A stretch of DNA of 64,000 nt, taken from positions 1 to 64,000 of the forward strand of contig JACPNX010000036.1 in assembly GCA_016185275.1 (NCBI GenBank), read 5' to 3'. The notes under the pieces are model-generated. The model worked only from the letters and a program-made list of their open reading frames with translations, ran no database searches and was not told where the DNA came from. Numbering within the stretch: the first letter of the stretch is position 1; every line of letters begins with the position of its first letter. The DNA is from Actinomycetota bacterium. Its GTDB lineage: Bacteria; Actinomycetota; Acidimicrobiia; Acidimicrobiales; Iamiaceae. Of the stretch, positions 16,231 through 27,418 are shown piece after piece. A program made the position numbers and the translations under genes.

Positions 16231-18018
16231 TCACAAGATCTCGGCCAAGGGCACGTCGCCCGTCCCGCGCAGCACGTTCTTGAGGAGCTTGCCGGAGGCG
16301 TTGCGGGGCAGCTTGCCGGTGCCGATCTCGACGTGCGCGGGCACCTTGAAGTCGGCCAGCGCCGCCGCCACCCACGCCCGCACTTCGGCCGGCGTGATCG
16401 TCTCTCCGGGCTCGACCTGAACGACCGCCTTCACCTCTTCGCCGAGCTCCGCATGTGGGATACCGAACACCGCAGCGTCGGCGATCTTCGGATGCTCGAC
16501 GAGGCGGTTCTCGATCTCGACGCAGTACACGTTCTCGCCGCCGCGGATGATCATGTCCTTGGCCCGGTCGGTGATGTAGAGGTAGCCGTCCTCGTCGAGG
16601 TGGCCGAGGTCGCCGGTGCGCAGCCACCCGTCGCGCAACACCTCCGCAGTCGCGTCGGGCTTGCCCCAGTAGCCGGGCATCACGATGGGCCCTTTGATGA
16701 GCACCTCGCCTGTCTCGCCCGGCCCGGCGTCGTGCCCTTGTGCGTCGACCACGCGCACGTCGACGACCGGCATCGGGGGGCCCACCGACGTGGGCTTGGC
16801 CAGCGCGTCGGCGCCGCTGATCACCGTGGCCACCGAGCTGGTCTCGGTGAGGCCGTAGGCGTTGCTCGTCGAGCGGACGTTGGGGAACGTCTCGCGCACC
16901 TTGCGCTGGAGCTCGTCGGCCGACGGGGATCCGCCGAAGGCCACACTCGTCACGGTCGACGTGTCGAAGTCGTGGCGGGCGGGGTGCTCGCACACGCGCC
17001 ACACCATGGTGGGGACGGTCGCCCAGATCGTGATGCGCTCGTCCTGGATGAGGCGCAGCGCCGTCTCGGGATCGAAGCGGCCCTCCGGCATGACCAGCTT
17101 CAGCCCGGCCATGAACCCCACCACGAGCGTGGAGTGGCAGCCCGAGACGTGGAACAGCGGTGAGGTGAACAGCGCCGCCGGTTCGCTTGGCGCGCCCCCG
17201 CCCTGGGGCCCGCCGTCGACACCGCCGTCGACACCGCCGAGGACGCCGGCGTTGGTGGCGGCGGACGCGAGCGGGTCGCCCGCGTCGGTCAGCGATCCCA
17301 GCACCGTGTTGAACACCGTGTTCTGCAGGTTGGCGACCATGCTCCGGTGCGTGGAGATGGCGCCCTTGGGCCGGCCGGTGGTGCCGCTCGTGTAGAAGAT
17401 CACGGCCGGGTCGCCCTCGTCGACCGGGGTGCTGGGCAGGCCGGTCGCCGGCGATGCGGTCAGCTCGTCGAAGCGGTGCAGCAGCGGCCCGCCACCGAAG
17501 CGCTCGGGGTCGGCGTCGACCAGGAAGACCGCCTCCAGCGCCGGCGCCGCGCCGCCCGCCACCGCGTCGGCGATGCGCTCGTAGCGGCGGGCGTCGGCCA
17601 CGAGCACCTTGGCGCCCGAGTCGGTGAGCCCGTAGAGGATCTCGTCCGTCTTCCACCAGCCGTTGAGGCCGACGAGCACGGCGCCGATATCGACCGTCCC
17701 CCAGAACGCCAGGCACCACTCCGGGTTGTTGGCGGAGAGGACGGCGACGCGGTCGCCCGGCGCGACACCGAACCGGCCGGCGAGCGCGGCCGACACCGAG
17801 TTCGCCTGCGCGACGAAGTCGGCGAAGGAGATGCGCCGGTCGCCGTGGACGATGAACGTCTTGTCGCCGTGCGCCGAGGCCATGGCGGCCACCTCGCGCA
17901 GCGACCGGAACCGGTCCTTGTAGACCTTCATCTCGACGCCGTCGACCACTTCGGTCACGACCTCGAACGGGCCTCCGGGTTCGGTGAGCTGAGCGCGGAT
18001 CTCGGCGGTCGTGGCCAT
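16231..18018 (-). CDS. AMP-forming acyl-CoA synthetase (FadD-like)
   Basis: The 595-residue enzyme activates a carboxylic acid with ATP and ligates it to CoA. It has the AMP-binding motif VIFYTSGTTGRPKGA, the adenylate-binding YGLTETSSV region, the hinge motif GWLRTGDLGHLDEDGYLYITDR, and the C-terminal lysine motif GKLPRNASGKLLKN. An internal Gly/Asp-rich insertion (GGVDGGVDGGPQGGG) near residue 275 is unusual for the family but stays in frame. The specific acid is not predictable; medium- or long-chain fatty acids or a steroid side chain are possible. It is a monocistronic minus-strand gene. Confidence 0.92.
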   Translation of the reverse strand: MATTAEIRAQLTEPGGPFEVVTEVVDGVEMKVYKDRFRSLREVAAMASAHGDKTFIVHGDRRISFADFVAQANSVSAALAGRFGVAPGDRVAVLSANNPEWCLAFWGTVDIGAVLVGLNGWWKTDEILYGLTDSGAKVLVADARRYERIADAVAGGAAPALEAVFLVDADPERFGGGPLLHRFDELTASPATGLPSTPVDEGDPAVIFYTSGTTGRPKGAISTHRSMVANLQNTVFNTVLGSLTDAGDPLASAATNAGVLGGVDGGVDGGPQGGGAPSEPAALFTSPLFHVSGCHSTLVVGFMAGLKLVMPEGRFDPETALRLIQDERITIWATVPTMVWRVCEHPARHDFDTSTVTSVAFGGSPSADELQRKVRETFPNVRSTSNAYGLTETSSVATVISGADALAKPTSVGPPMPVVDVRVVDAQGHDAGPGETGEVLIKGPIVMPGYWGKPDATAEVLRDGWLRTGDLGHLDEDGYLYITDRAKDMIIRGGENVYCVEIENRLVEHPKIADAAVFGIPHAELGEEVKAVVQVEPGETITPAEVRAWVAAALADFKVPAHVEIGTGKLPRNASGKLLKNVLRGTGDVPLAEIL

Positions 18019-18119
18019 GGCCGGGACGGTACCCGCCGGCCCGCGAGGTCGGCGGCGGCGAGCGGGCCGCCCGGTCCGACGAATAGCGTGCCGGAACCGG
18101 TCGAGCGGGAGGGGTTCCG

Positions 18120-19238
18120 ATGGGTTCTGTACGTGGTGTCCGGAGGCGGGTGCTGACCATGGTTGCGGCCGTGCTCGGAGGAGCCGGCATCGCTCCGCTC
18201 GTGGCTGCGCTGCCGGCCGGCGCGGCGGTGACGGCCATGCGGGTCACTCCGTCGACCGGGCTCGAGGACGGCCAGGTCGTGACCGTCTCGGGCACCGCCG
18301 CGCCGGGTGAGTCGGTGCAGGTCGGGGAGTGCACGTTTTCGTTCGACCTGCAGTGCGCCAGCAGCGCGTCGGCCACGGCCGGGCCCGCGGGCCGCTGGTC
18401 CACCACGCTCGCCGTCTCGGACTTCGTCAGCTACGGCACCCGGCTGCCCGATGACGGCATCCACTGCCGAGCCGAGCCGGGCCGGTGCGAGATCTGGGCC
18501 ACGTCCGGCTCGCTGTTCGACGGACCCGAGCAGTCGGTGCCGCTGATGTTCAACGGCGGCCCCGTCACGATGTCGGCCCGGTACGCCGGCACCGTCAGCG
18601 GCGGCCAGCGCATCCGGGTCACCGGCACCGTGCCGGGCGCCGCCGGACGCACCGCGTACCTGACGACGTGCATAGACGTCTACATCGGCTACAGCTGCGA
18701 CGCCGGTGCGCCCCGCCAGGCGGTGCCGGTCGCCGCCGACGGCACCGTGGCCGGCACCTACGTGATGCCGATCGTCGATCCCTCCGGCGAGCCGTGCACC
18801 GTCGAGTCCTGCCTCATCGGACTGGTGCCGCCCACCCAGGGGTGGAACACGCCGGTGGCGAGGATCCCGGCGGTGGTGCGGGTCGAGGACCTCCGGGTCC
18901 GGGAAGGCACCGGAGGCACCCGCTCGGCGCTGGTCGGCGTCACGCTCGACCGCGCCTCGTCGAGCCCGGTGCGGGTGCGGCTCTCGACGGCCGACGGCAC
19001 AGCCGTTGCCCCGGGCGACTACTCGGCCACGGAGGCGACCGTGACCGTGCCGGCGGGCTCGACGGCCGCGGTCCTCGCCGTCCCCCTCGTGACCGACGCT
19101 CGACCGGAGCCCAACGAGACGTTCCTCGTGGCGATCCGCTGGATCGACGGCGGCGTCGGCTACCGCTACAGCACGGGACGGCTCCGCCAGGCCGCCACGG
19201 TCACGATCCGCAACGACGACCCGGCGTCGGCCTCCTAA
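18120..19238 (+). CDS. Secreted protein with neocarzinostatin-like and Calx-beta domains
   Basis: The 372-residue protein has a Sec or Tat-like signal peptide (RRRVLTMVAAVLGGAG with cleavage near residue 35). Two beta-sandwich domains resemble the neocarzinostatin/macromomycin fold (residues about 38-140 and 145-250), each with paired cysteines and the VTVSGTAAPGESV type opening. A C-terminal Calx-beta domain follows (VREGTGGTRSALVGVTLDR to ETFLVAI). Function is probably cell-surface or extracellular. The ATG follows a GGAGGGG-like sequence. It converges with serC at a shared stem-loop. Confidence 0.8.
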   Translation: MGSVRGVRRRVLTMVAAVLGGAGIAPLVAALPAGAAVTAMRVTPSTGLEDGQVVTVSGTAAPGESVQVGECTFSFDLQCASSASATAGPAGRWSTTLAVSDFVSYGTRLPDDGIHCRAEPGRCEIWATSGSLFDGPEQSVPLMFNGGPVTMSARYAGTVSGGQRIRVTGTVPGAAGRTAYLTTCIDVYIGYSCDAGAPRQAVPVAADGTVAGTYVMPIVDPSGEPCTVESCLIGLVPPTQGWNTPVARIPAVVRVEDLRVREGTGGTRSALVGVTLDRASSSPVRVRLSTADGTAVAPGDYSATEATVTVPAGSTAAVLAVPLVTDARPEPNETFLVAIRWIDGGVGYRYSTGRLRQAATVTIRNDDPASAS

Positions 19239-19243
19239 AGGCC

Positions 19244-21580
<2,337 letters not shown>

Positions 21581-21616
21581 AGCGGGCCGTGCCCCCACCC
21601 CTCGCAGGAGCTCTCC

Positions 21617-22819
21617 GTGCCCCACGACCGCATCGCCCGGCGCGTCGCCGCCATCGCCCCGTCCGCCACGCGGGCCGTCGACGCCAAGGCCAAGGCCCTC
21701 CAGGCGGCGGGGGAGCCGGTGATCGGCTTCGGCGCCGGCGAGCCCGACTTCCCCACTCCCGACCACATCGTCGCCGCCGCCGCCGAGGCGTGCCGCGACC
21801 CCCGCAACCACCGGTACACGCCGGCCGCAGGGCTGCCCGAGCTGCGGACCGCGATCGTGGCCAAGACGGCCCGCGACAGCGGGATCGAGGTGGATCCCGG
21901 CCAGGTGCTGGTGACCAACGGCGGCAAGCACGCCGTCTACAACGCGCTGTTGACGATCGTCGACGAGGGCGACGAGGTGCTGCTGCCCGCGCCGTACTGG
22001 ACGACGTACCCCGAGCCGATCCGCCTCGCCGGAGGCGTCCCGGTGGAGCTGCCCACCGACGAGCTCACCGGCTTCCGGGTCACGGTCGACCAGCTCGAGG
22101 CGGCGCGCACGGAGCGGACCAAGGCGCTCGTCTTCGTGTCGCCGTCGAACCCGACCGGGTCCGTCTACCCCCGCGACGAGATCGAGGCCATCGGCCGCTG
22201 GGCCCACGAGCACGGCATCTGGGTGCTGACCGACGAGATCTACGAGCACCTCGTGTACCGGGGGCACGAGTTCCACTCGATGCCCGCGGTGGTGCCCGAG
22301 CTGGCCGACCGCTGCATCATCCTCAACGGCGTGGCCAAGACCTACGCCATGACGGGCTGGCGGGTCGGGTGGATGATCGGTCCGGCCGACGCGGTCAAGG
22401 CGGCCACCAACCTGCAGAGCCACTCGACCAGCAACGTGGCCAACGTGTCGCAGCGCGCCGCCATCGCCGCACTCGGGGGCGGGCTCGACGACGTGGCCCG
22501 CATGCGCGACGCCTTCGCCCGCCGGGCCGAGGTGATGCACAAGATGCTGTCGGGCATCGACGGCGTCACCTGCCTCGAACCCGAGGGCGCGTTCTACGCC
22601 TTCCCGTCGTTCAAGGCGGTGGTCGAGCGCGGCTCGGTGGCGGGCCGGCCGGTGCGGTCCACGATCGAGCTGGCCGAGGTGATCCTCGAAGAGGCGAAGG
22701 TGGCGGTCGTGCCCGGCGAGGCCTTCGCCGCGCCCGGCTACTTCCGCATGTCGTTCGCCCTCGGCGACGACGATCTCGGCGAGGGCGTGCAGCGCATCGC
22801 CGACCTGCTCGCCCGCTGA
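21617..22819 (+). CDS. Aspartate-type pyridoxal-phosphate aminotransferase
   Basis: The 400-residue class I aminotransferase has the substrate-binding region [11 protein letters not shown], the [11 protein letters not shown] block, the Asp/Tyr pair in [11 protein letters not shown] and the PLP lysine in [16 protein letters not shown]. These match aspartate aminotransferases of subgroup I-gamma (AspB/AspC-like). GTG 21617 with CAGGAG upstream is preferred; the longer frame from 21479 overlaps the shared promoter element. It follows the lipoprotein gene and has its own upstream element. Substrate specificity within the subgroup cannot be read with certainty. Confidence 0.92.
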   Translation: MPHDRIARRVAAIAPSATRAVDAKAKALQAAGEPVIGFGAGEPDFPTPDHIVAAAAEACRDPRNHRYTPAAGLPELRTAIVAKTARDSGIEVDPGQVLVTNGGKHAVYNALLTIVDEGDEVLLPAPYWTTYPEPIRLAGGVPVELPTDELTGFRVTVDQLEAARTERTKALVFVSPSNPTGSVYPRDEIEAIGRWAHEHGIWVLTDEIYEHLVYRGHEFHSMPAVVPELADRCIILNGVAKTYAMTGWRVGWMIGPADAVKAATNLQSHSTSNVANVSQRAAIAALGGGLDDVARMRDAFARRAEVMHKMLSGIDGVTCLEPEGAFYAFPSFKAVVERGSVAGRPVRSTIELAEVILEEAKVAVVPGEAFAAPGYFRMSFALGDDDLGEGVQRIADLLAR

Positions 22820-22866
22820 GCCGGCCCCGTCCCCGAGCGCAGCCCGGCACAGGCGATACTGGCGCC

Positions 22867-24165
22867 ATGCCTGTGCCGGGCCTCACCGAGATCCGCCTCG
22901 GCGCCTTCAAGAGCCACCGCGATCAGACGCTCCAACTGGAGCCGATGACCCTGCTCGTCGGGCGCAACGGCAGTGGCAAGTCGAACGCGCTCGACGCGCT
23001 GTCGCTGCTGGCCTTGCTGGCCGACGATCGCGACGTCAACGACCTCGAGCGTGGCGACTCGGAAGTGGCCGGCCTACGTGGTGGTCTGAGCGGTGCGGCA
23101 CCCTTCGGTGGAAAGGAGGTCGCCGTCGGTTGCACCATCACGGCCGACGGCGGCGAGCAGCTCCGGTTCGACGTCACGTTCGATGCGTCCGTGCATCCGG
23201 AGATCACGTCCGAGCGCCTCGTGCTCCTGCGACCGCAGAAGAAGGACCAGACGCTCATCGAGTCGAACCAGCGGGCTCCCGGATCGGGCATCGCGGACGT
23301 GCAGGTGTACTCGGGAGGGGCGCCGCGGACGTATCAGTTCCTCTCGTCGCGGCTGGCCGTAGCTCAGGCGGTCACGCGCTTGCCCGCGGACACCATGGCG
23401 CGGCAGCTCGTGATCGAGCGCTGCGAGGCACTCGTAGGGGTGCTGCGCGGAGTGTTCGTGCTCGACCCCGTGCCCGCGCAGATGCGCGAGTACGTCCGCA
23501 TCGGCTCGCCGCCCGACCGGTCGGGGTCCTCCACCTCGGCGGTGGTCTACCGCCTTCGAGAGAACGCCTCCACCTGGGACCGGCTGGTGAAACTGGTCCG
23601 CGGTCTGGTCGAGGCGGAGGTCGTGGACGTCACCTTCTCGGAGGCCAAGCTGCCCGACGATCGCCTCATCGACGTGATGGTCGCCCTCGAGGAACAGGCC
23701 GGCTCGGGCAGGTTCACCGCTCCGGCGCGGCTGATGAGCGACGGGACGCTGCGCTACCTGGCCATCGTCGCATCGCTTCTCGATCTGCCGAGCGATGGGG
23801 GCGGCGATTGGCTCTCGGCTGGCCGCACGTTGGTCGTCGAGGAGATCGAGAACGGCCTGTTCCCGTCGCAGAGCGAGCGGGTCCTCAAGCTCCTGCGGAC
23901 CGAAGCGAAGGAGCGGAACGTCAGGCTCATCGCCACGACTCACAGCCCGGCCCTGCTCGACGCGCTCACACCGGAGGACCACCGGGGTGTCATCGTCTGC
24001 GCGCGGGGTCCCGACGGCTTCAGCCGTCTCGGCCGCCTGACCGACCACCCGAGCTACGTCGAGATCGCCGGCGCGGGTGAGATCGGTCGCTCGGTGGCGC
24101 GTGGGTTACTCGCGCAGCCGGCCAAGCCGCCGCCAGCCAGCGTGGCCGACCTGTTCGCCTCGTGA
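22867..24165 (+). CDS. AAA/ABC-type ATPase (OLD/AAA_21-like), partner of a PIN-like protein
   Basis: The 432-residue ATPase has Walker A GRNGSGKSN (residues about 31-39), a DALSLLALL segment, and a C-terminal half with LMSDGTLRYLAIVASLL (signature-like), Walker B TLVVEEIENGLFPSQ and the H-switch IATTHSPALLD. This is the AAA_15/AAA_21 ABC-type fold found in OLD-like and other anti-phage ATPases. The OLD Toprim nuclease domain is absent; instead the next gene, overlapping by 4 bp, encodes a PIN-like protein. The ATG lies 6 nt after GATACT, so the transcript is probably leaderless. The role is inferred as the sensor/motor of a two-gene conflict module. Confidence 0.85.
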   Translation: MPVPGLTEIRLGAFKSHRDQTLQLEPMTLLVGRNGSGKSNALDALSLLALLADDRDVNDLERGDSEVAGLRGGLSGAAPFGGKEVAVGCTITADGGEQLRFDVTFDASVHPEITSERLVLLRPQKKDQTLIESNQRAPGSGIADVQVYSGGAPRTYQFLSSRLAVAQAVTRLPADTMARQLVIERCEALVGVLRGVFVLDPVPAQMREYVRIGSPPDRSGSSTSAVVYRLRENASTWDRLVKLVRGLVEAEVVDVTFSEAKLPDDRLIDVMVALEEQAGSGRFTAPARLMSDGTLRYLAIVASLLDLPSDGGGDWLSAGRTLVVEEIENGLFPSQSERVLKLLRTEAKERNVRLIATTHSPALLDALTPEDHRGVIVCARGPDGFSRLGRLTDHPSYVEIAGAGEIGRSVARGLLAQPAKPPPASVADLFAS

Positions 24166-24662
24166 GGCGTCGCGTCGAACTCATCGACACCTCGGTTCTC
24201 CTCGAGTTGCTCGACGTGCCCTTCTGCAACGACCGCCGTGACGAAGTGATCGCCGAGTTCGAGGATCGGATCCGCCGAGGCATCAACTTTCAGATGCCCG
24301 CTGCAGCACTGGTCGAAGCGGGTGGCCACGTGAGCCGCATCAGCGATGGCTCGGCCCGGCGCCGTTGCGCAACCCATCTCGCCGAGTTGATCGGGGCCAC
24401 GGTCGCTGGCAAGGCGCCGTGGACGTTCACCCGGCTCTCCTGGGACGATGACTTCCTCGACCGCCTCCTCGCGCCTTCGGACGATCTGCCGTTGGCGTTG
24501 GTCGAATCGTTGGCGCAGCGGCACCTCGAGATGGGCGACCTCGTGATCGTGGCCGAATGGCAGCGCCTTCGAGAGAACCTGGACCCACAAGTTGTGGAGA
24601 TCGACGTGTGGACGCTCGACAACTCGTTGAGCGCCGTCATCAAACACCTCAGGCAGCCGTGA
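24162..24662 (+). CDS. PIN-like protein coupled to the ATPase
   Basis: The 166-residue protein begins RRRVELIDTSVLLELLDVPF, a typical PIN first strand with the catalytic Asp in the IDTS motif. An acidic residue in the middle (QMPAAALVEAGGH) and MGDLVIVAEWQRL toward the C-terminus could supply the other metal ligands. The GTG start overlaps the ATPase stop by 4 bases. PIN proteins are RNases in VapC toxins; the pairing with an OLD-like ATPase instead of an antitoxin is unusual. The C-terminal DVWTLDNSLSAV is consistent with a PIN-like final strand. Function is inferred as the effector nuclease. Confidence 0.75.
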   Translation: MRRRVELIDTSVLLELLDVPFCNDRRDEVIAEFEDRIRRGINFQMPAAALVEAGGHVSRISDGSARRRCATHLAELIGATVAGKAPWTFTRLSWDDDFLDRLLAPSDDLPLALVESLAQRHLEMGDLVIVAEWQRLRENLDPQVVEIDVWTLDNSLSAVIKHLRQP

Positions 24663-24747
24663 TGCCGGGTCAGCCGGGTCAGCCCGGCCCACCGACCGCC
24701 AGCGCGCCGGAGAAGGCCACGCGCAATGCGGTGAGAGGGGCGACGCA

Positions 24748-25002
24748 TCACCGACGTTGGTCGACCGGCCGACCCTCGTCCAGCAACTCGGCCAAGCCGC
24801 GATTCGAGTCGAGGTCCACGCCGGGGCGAGCACCACGGCCACCGCGAAACACGGGGAAGTCAGGCGCGGGATCCGTCGACGGCTGCGCCAGCTCTCGACG
24901 CAGCGATTCCTCGATGAGCTGGCCGAGCGTCATCCTGCGCCGCTGCGCCTGGCTCCGCGCCTCGGCCAAGAGATGGTCGTCGATCGACACGGTGGTGCGC
25001 AT
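24748..25002 (-). CDS. Orphan ribbon-helix-helix antitoxin (VapB-like)
   Basis: The 84-residue protein starts MRTTVSIDDHLLAEARSQAQ followed by LGQLIEESLRREL, a ribbon-helix-helix DNA-binding domain as in VapB antitoxins. The remaining 35 residues would bind a toxin. No VapC frame follows on the minus strand; the next 80 bp encode only an Arg-rich stretch and then the convergent PIN-like gene is reached. The antitoxin therefore appears orphaned. A palindromic operator lies directly upstream. Confidence 0.8.
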   Translation of the reverse strand: MRTTVSIDDHLLAEARSQAQRRRMTLGQLIEESLRRELAQPSTDPAPDFPVFRGGRGARPGVDLDSNRGLAELLDEGRPVDQRR

Positions 25003-25012
25003 GGTGCACAGG

Positions 25013-25035
25013 ATGACGCGTCATGCGCATGACGC
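25013..25035. promoter_or_regulatory. Nested palindromes upstream of the orphan vapB (operator)
   Basis: GCGTCATGCGCATGACGC (25018-25035) is an 18-bp perfect palindrome and ATGACGCGTCAT (25013-25024) is an overlapping 12-bp palindrome. Together they give three alternating CATGACG/CGTCATG half-sites spaced for cooperative binding of RHH dimers. The element is 11 bp upstream of the vapB start. Confidence 0.6.
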
Positions 25036-25078
25036 CTCGGTGGTGTGTATCACCGCTTGCCCGACGAGGACGGCGCAA

Positions 25079-25189
25079 TGACACCCGAAGCCGGTCCCGG
25101 TCGACTCGAAGGCCTGCTGGTCCTGATGTTGTGGACGGCCCTCTTCGGGGCGCTATCGGCGTGGCGGTTCTCGGCCGGCGACGCCTGAT
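25079..25189 (+). CDS. 36-aa single-membrane-helix ORF
   Basis: The short frame MTPEAGPGRLEGLLVLMLWT continues into LFGALSAWRFSAGDA. It forms one hydrophobic helix followed by Trp-Arg-Phe, resembling the last helix of ABC-2-type permeases. It may be the 3' remnant of such a gene or a genuine small membrane protein. No clear Shine-Dalgarno sequence is present. Confidence 0.3.
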
Positions 25190-25225
25190 CCGCTCGCCGA
25201 CTGAAGCGGCGAGCAGACTGCTCGC

Positions 25226-27343
25226 GTGACCGCGGCATCGGAACGCCCCACCCTCCGGTACGGCACGTGGCCGTCGCCGATCACGGCGGCGAGCCTCGTG
25301 GAAGGGGCGACGCGCGTCGGCGAGGTGCGGGTCGACGGCGAGGACGTCTGGTGGAGCGAAGGCCGGCCATCGGAAGGTGGGCGCAACCAGCTCGTGCGCC
25401 GCGACGCCAGCGGCGACGTCGCCGACGCGCTGCCGGCCGCGGGTGGCGTGGACGGCACTCCCTGGAACGCCCGCACGCAGGTCCACGAATACGGCGGGGC
25501 GGCATGGTGCGTGCGCGACGGCGTCGTGTGGTTCTCGCACTGGGCCGATCAGCGCATCTGGCGGTTGGACGCGGGTGCCGCCGAACCGGTGCCGGTCACC
25601 CCTGCGCCCTCGCGGCCCCGGGGGCTGCGCTACGCCGACGCCGAGGTGTCGCCGGACGGACGCTGGCTCGTGGCCGTGCGGGAGTCGCACGACGGCGACG
25701 GTGAAACGGCCGAGAGTGGGGTCGTCGCGGGCGAGGCCCGCAACGAGATCGTGGCCGTTCCCGCCGACGGTTCGGCCGCCGACGAACCCGCGGCCGTGCG
25801 CGTGCTGGTGAGCGGGCCCGACTTCGTCGCCGCACCGACCGTCAGCGCCGACGGCAACCGGCTGGCCTGGATCGCCTGGGACCACCCCGCCATGCCGTGG
25901 GATGCCACGCAGCTCCGCGTCGCCGCCTTCGACCCGCTGGGCGGGCCGGTGGGAGGCACGGTCGTGGCCGGCAGCTCAAGCGGTCCAAGCGGTCCCGGCG
26001 GCCCGAGCGGTCCCGGCGACCCGAGCGGCTCGGACGGCCCCGGGGGTCGGGGCGAGTCGGTGATCGGCCCGCGCTGGTCGGCCGACGGGTCGCTGCTGTT
26101 CTCCTCCGACCGGACGGGCTGGTGGAACCCGTACCGGGCGCGGGCCGCCGGCGACGAGTGGGTGGTCGAACAGGTGGTGCCCGACGGCATCGTCGGCGAG
26201 GTCGGTGGGCCCGCCTGGGTGTTCGGTGGCCGCTGGCTGGCCGAGCTGGCGGACGGGCGGATCGTCGCCTCCTGCAGCCGGGGCGGATCGACGGGGCTGG
26301 TACTCATTGAGCGCCACGGCGTGGAGCGCCCGCTCGACCTGGCGTTCACCGAGGTGTCACAGGTGGTCACGGCCCCGGGCGGCGAGGCGGTCGTGGTCGT
26401 CGCCGGCACCCCCACCGACGAGCCCGCGGTGTGGCTGGTCGATCCCGACCACCACTCGCCCCGCCGGCTCAGCGCCGAGGCGCCTGCCGTGGTCGGCGAG
26501 GAGTGGATCAGCCGCCCCGAGCCGATCACGTTCCCCACCGGCGACGGCGGCGCCACGGCCCACGCCCTCCTCTACCGGCCGACCAACCCCGGGATCGACG
26601 CTCCGGCCGGTGAGAAGCCCCCGCTGCTGGTGATGATCCACGGCGGTCCTACCTCGGCGGCCCGGCCCTCGCTGTCGCTGGCCAAGCAGTTCTGGACGAG
26701 CCGCGGCTTCGCCGTGGTCGACGTCGACTACCGCGGCTCCACCGGCTACGGCCGCCCGTACCGGGACGCGCTGCGGGGCCAGTGGGGCGTGGCCGACGTC
26801 GAGGACTGCATGGCCGCCGCCCGCTACCTCGCCGCCGAAGGCATCGTCGATCCGGCGCGCCTGGCCATCCGCGGAGGTTCGGCCGGCGGCTACACGACCC
26901 TGGCCGCGCTGGCCTTCGGTGACGTGTTCGCCGCCGGCGCCAGCCACTACGGCGTGGCCGACCTCGGCGCGCTGGCTCGCGAGACCCACAAGTTCGAGAG
27001 CCGCTACCTCGACGGGCTCGTCGGGCCGTGGCCCGAGGCGGCCGCCGTGTACGAGGCTCGCAGCCCCATCTCGCACACGGACGGCTTCGACCGGCCCCTC
27101 ATCGTGTTCCAGGGGCTCGAGGACGAGGTGGTGCCGCCCAACCAGGCCGAGGCCATCGTCGCCGCGCTGGCGGCCAAGGGCGTGCCCCATGCCTACGTGC
27201 CCTTCGCGGGCGAGCAGCACGGGTTCCGCCAGGCCGCCAACATCGTGCGAGCCCTCGAGGCCGAGCTGTGGTTCTACGGCCGGGTCTTCGGCTTCGACCC
27301 CGCCGGCCACATCGAGCCGGTCGCGGGCGCGGTTGGCCTCTGA
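25226..27343 (+). CDS. S9 family peptidase (prolyl oligopeptidase family)
   Basis: The 705-residue serine peptidase has an N-terminal beta-propeller (residues about 10-415) and a C-terminal alpha/beta-hydrolase domain. The catalytic serine lies in RGGSAGGY (about residue 552), Asp in QGLEDEVVPP (about 632) and His in GEQHGF (about 665). DYRGSTGYGRPYRDALRG is the typical oxyanion-side motif of acylaminoacyl/dipeptidyl peptidases. A Gly/Ser/Pro-rich in-frame insertion (residues about 250-272) sits in the propeller. No signal peptide is visible, so it should act in the cytoplasm. Confidence 0.93.
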   Translation: MTAASERPTLRYGTWPSPITAASLVEGATRVGEVRVDGEDVWWSEGRPSEGGRNQLVRRDASGDVADALPAAGGVDGTPWNARTQVHEYGGAAWCVRDGVVWFSHWADQRIWRLDAGAAEPVPVTPAPSRPRGLRYADAEVSPDGRWLVAVRESHDGDGETAESGVVAGEARNEIVAVPADGSAADEPAAVRVLVSGPDFVAAPTVSADGNRLAWIAWDHPAMPWDATQLRVAAFDPLGGPVGGTVVAGSSSGPSGPGGPSGPGDPSGSDGPGGRGESVIGPRWSADGSLLFSSDRTGWWNPYRARAAGDEWVVEQVVPDGIVGEVGGPAWVFGGRWLAELADGRIVASCSRGGSTGLVLIERHGVERPLDLAFTEVSQVVTAPGGEAVVVVAGTPTDEPAVWLVDPDHHSPRRLSAEAPAVVGEEWISRPEPITFPTGDGGATAHALLYRPTNPGIDAPAGEKPPLLVMIHGGPTSAARPSLSLAKQFWTSRGFAVVDVDYRGSTGYGRPYRDALRGQWGVADVEDCMAAARYLAAEGIVDPARLAIRGGSAGGYTTLAALAFGDVFAAGASHYGVADLGALARETHKFESRYLDGLVGPWPEAAAVYEARSPISHTDGFDRPLIVFQGLEDEVVPPNQAEAIVAALAAKGVPHAYVPFAGEQHGFRQAANIVRALEAELWFYGRVFGFDPAGHIEPVAGAVGL

Positions 27344-27418
27344 GGGGCGACAGGTGGGGGCGATTCGATAGCATTTCGGGCGGTCATTGAGACCCGTTGG
27401 GGTGGGGGAGGAACCGGC

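Noticed and set aside
16073-18406. Long minus-strand frame alongside the acyl-CoA synthetase
   Set aside because: It is a shifted frame over the synthetase gene with Arg/Gly-rich product. The synthetase motifs lie in the frame 16231-18018.
24662-24747. A VapC partner for the orphan antitoxin
   Set aside because: The minus strand here encodes an Arg-rich stretch without PIN motifs. The overlapping longer frame is the shadow of the PIN-like gene on the plus strand.
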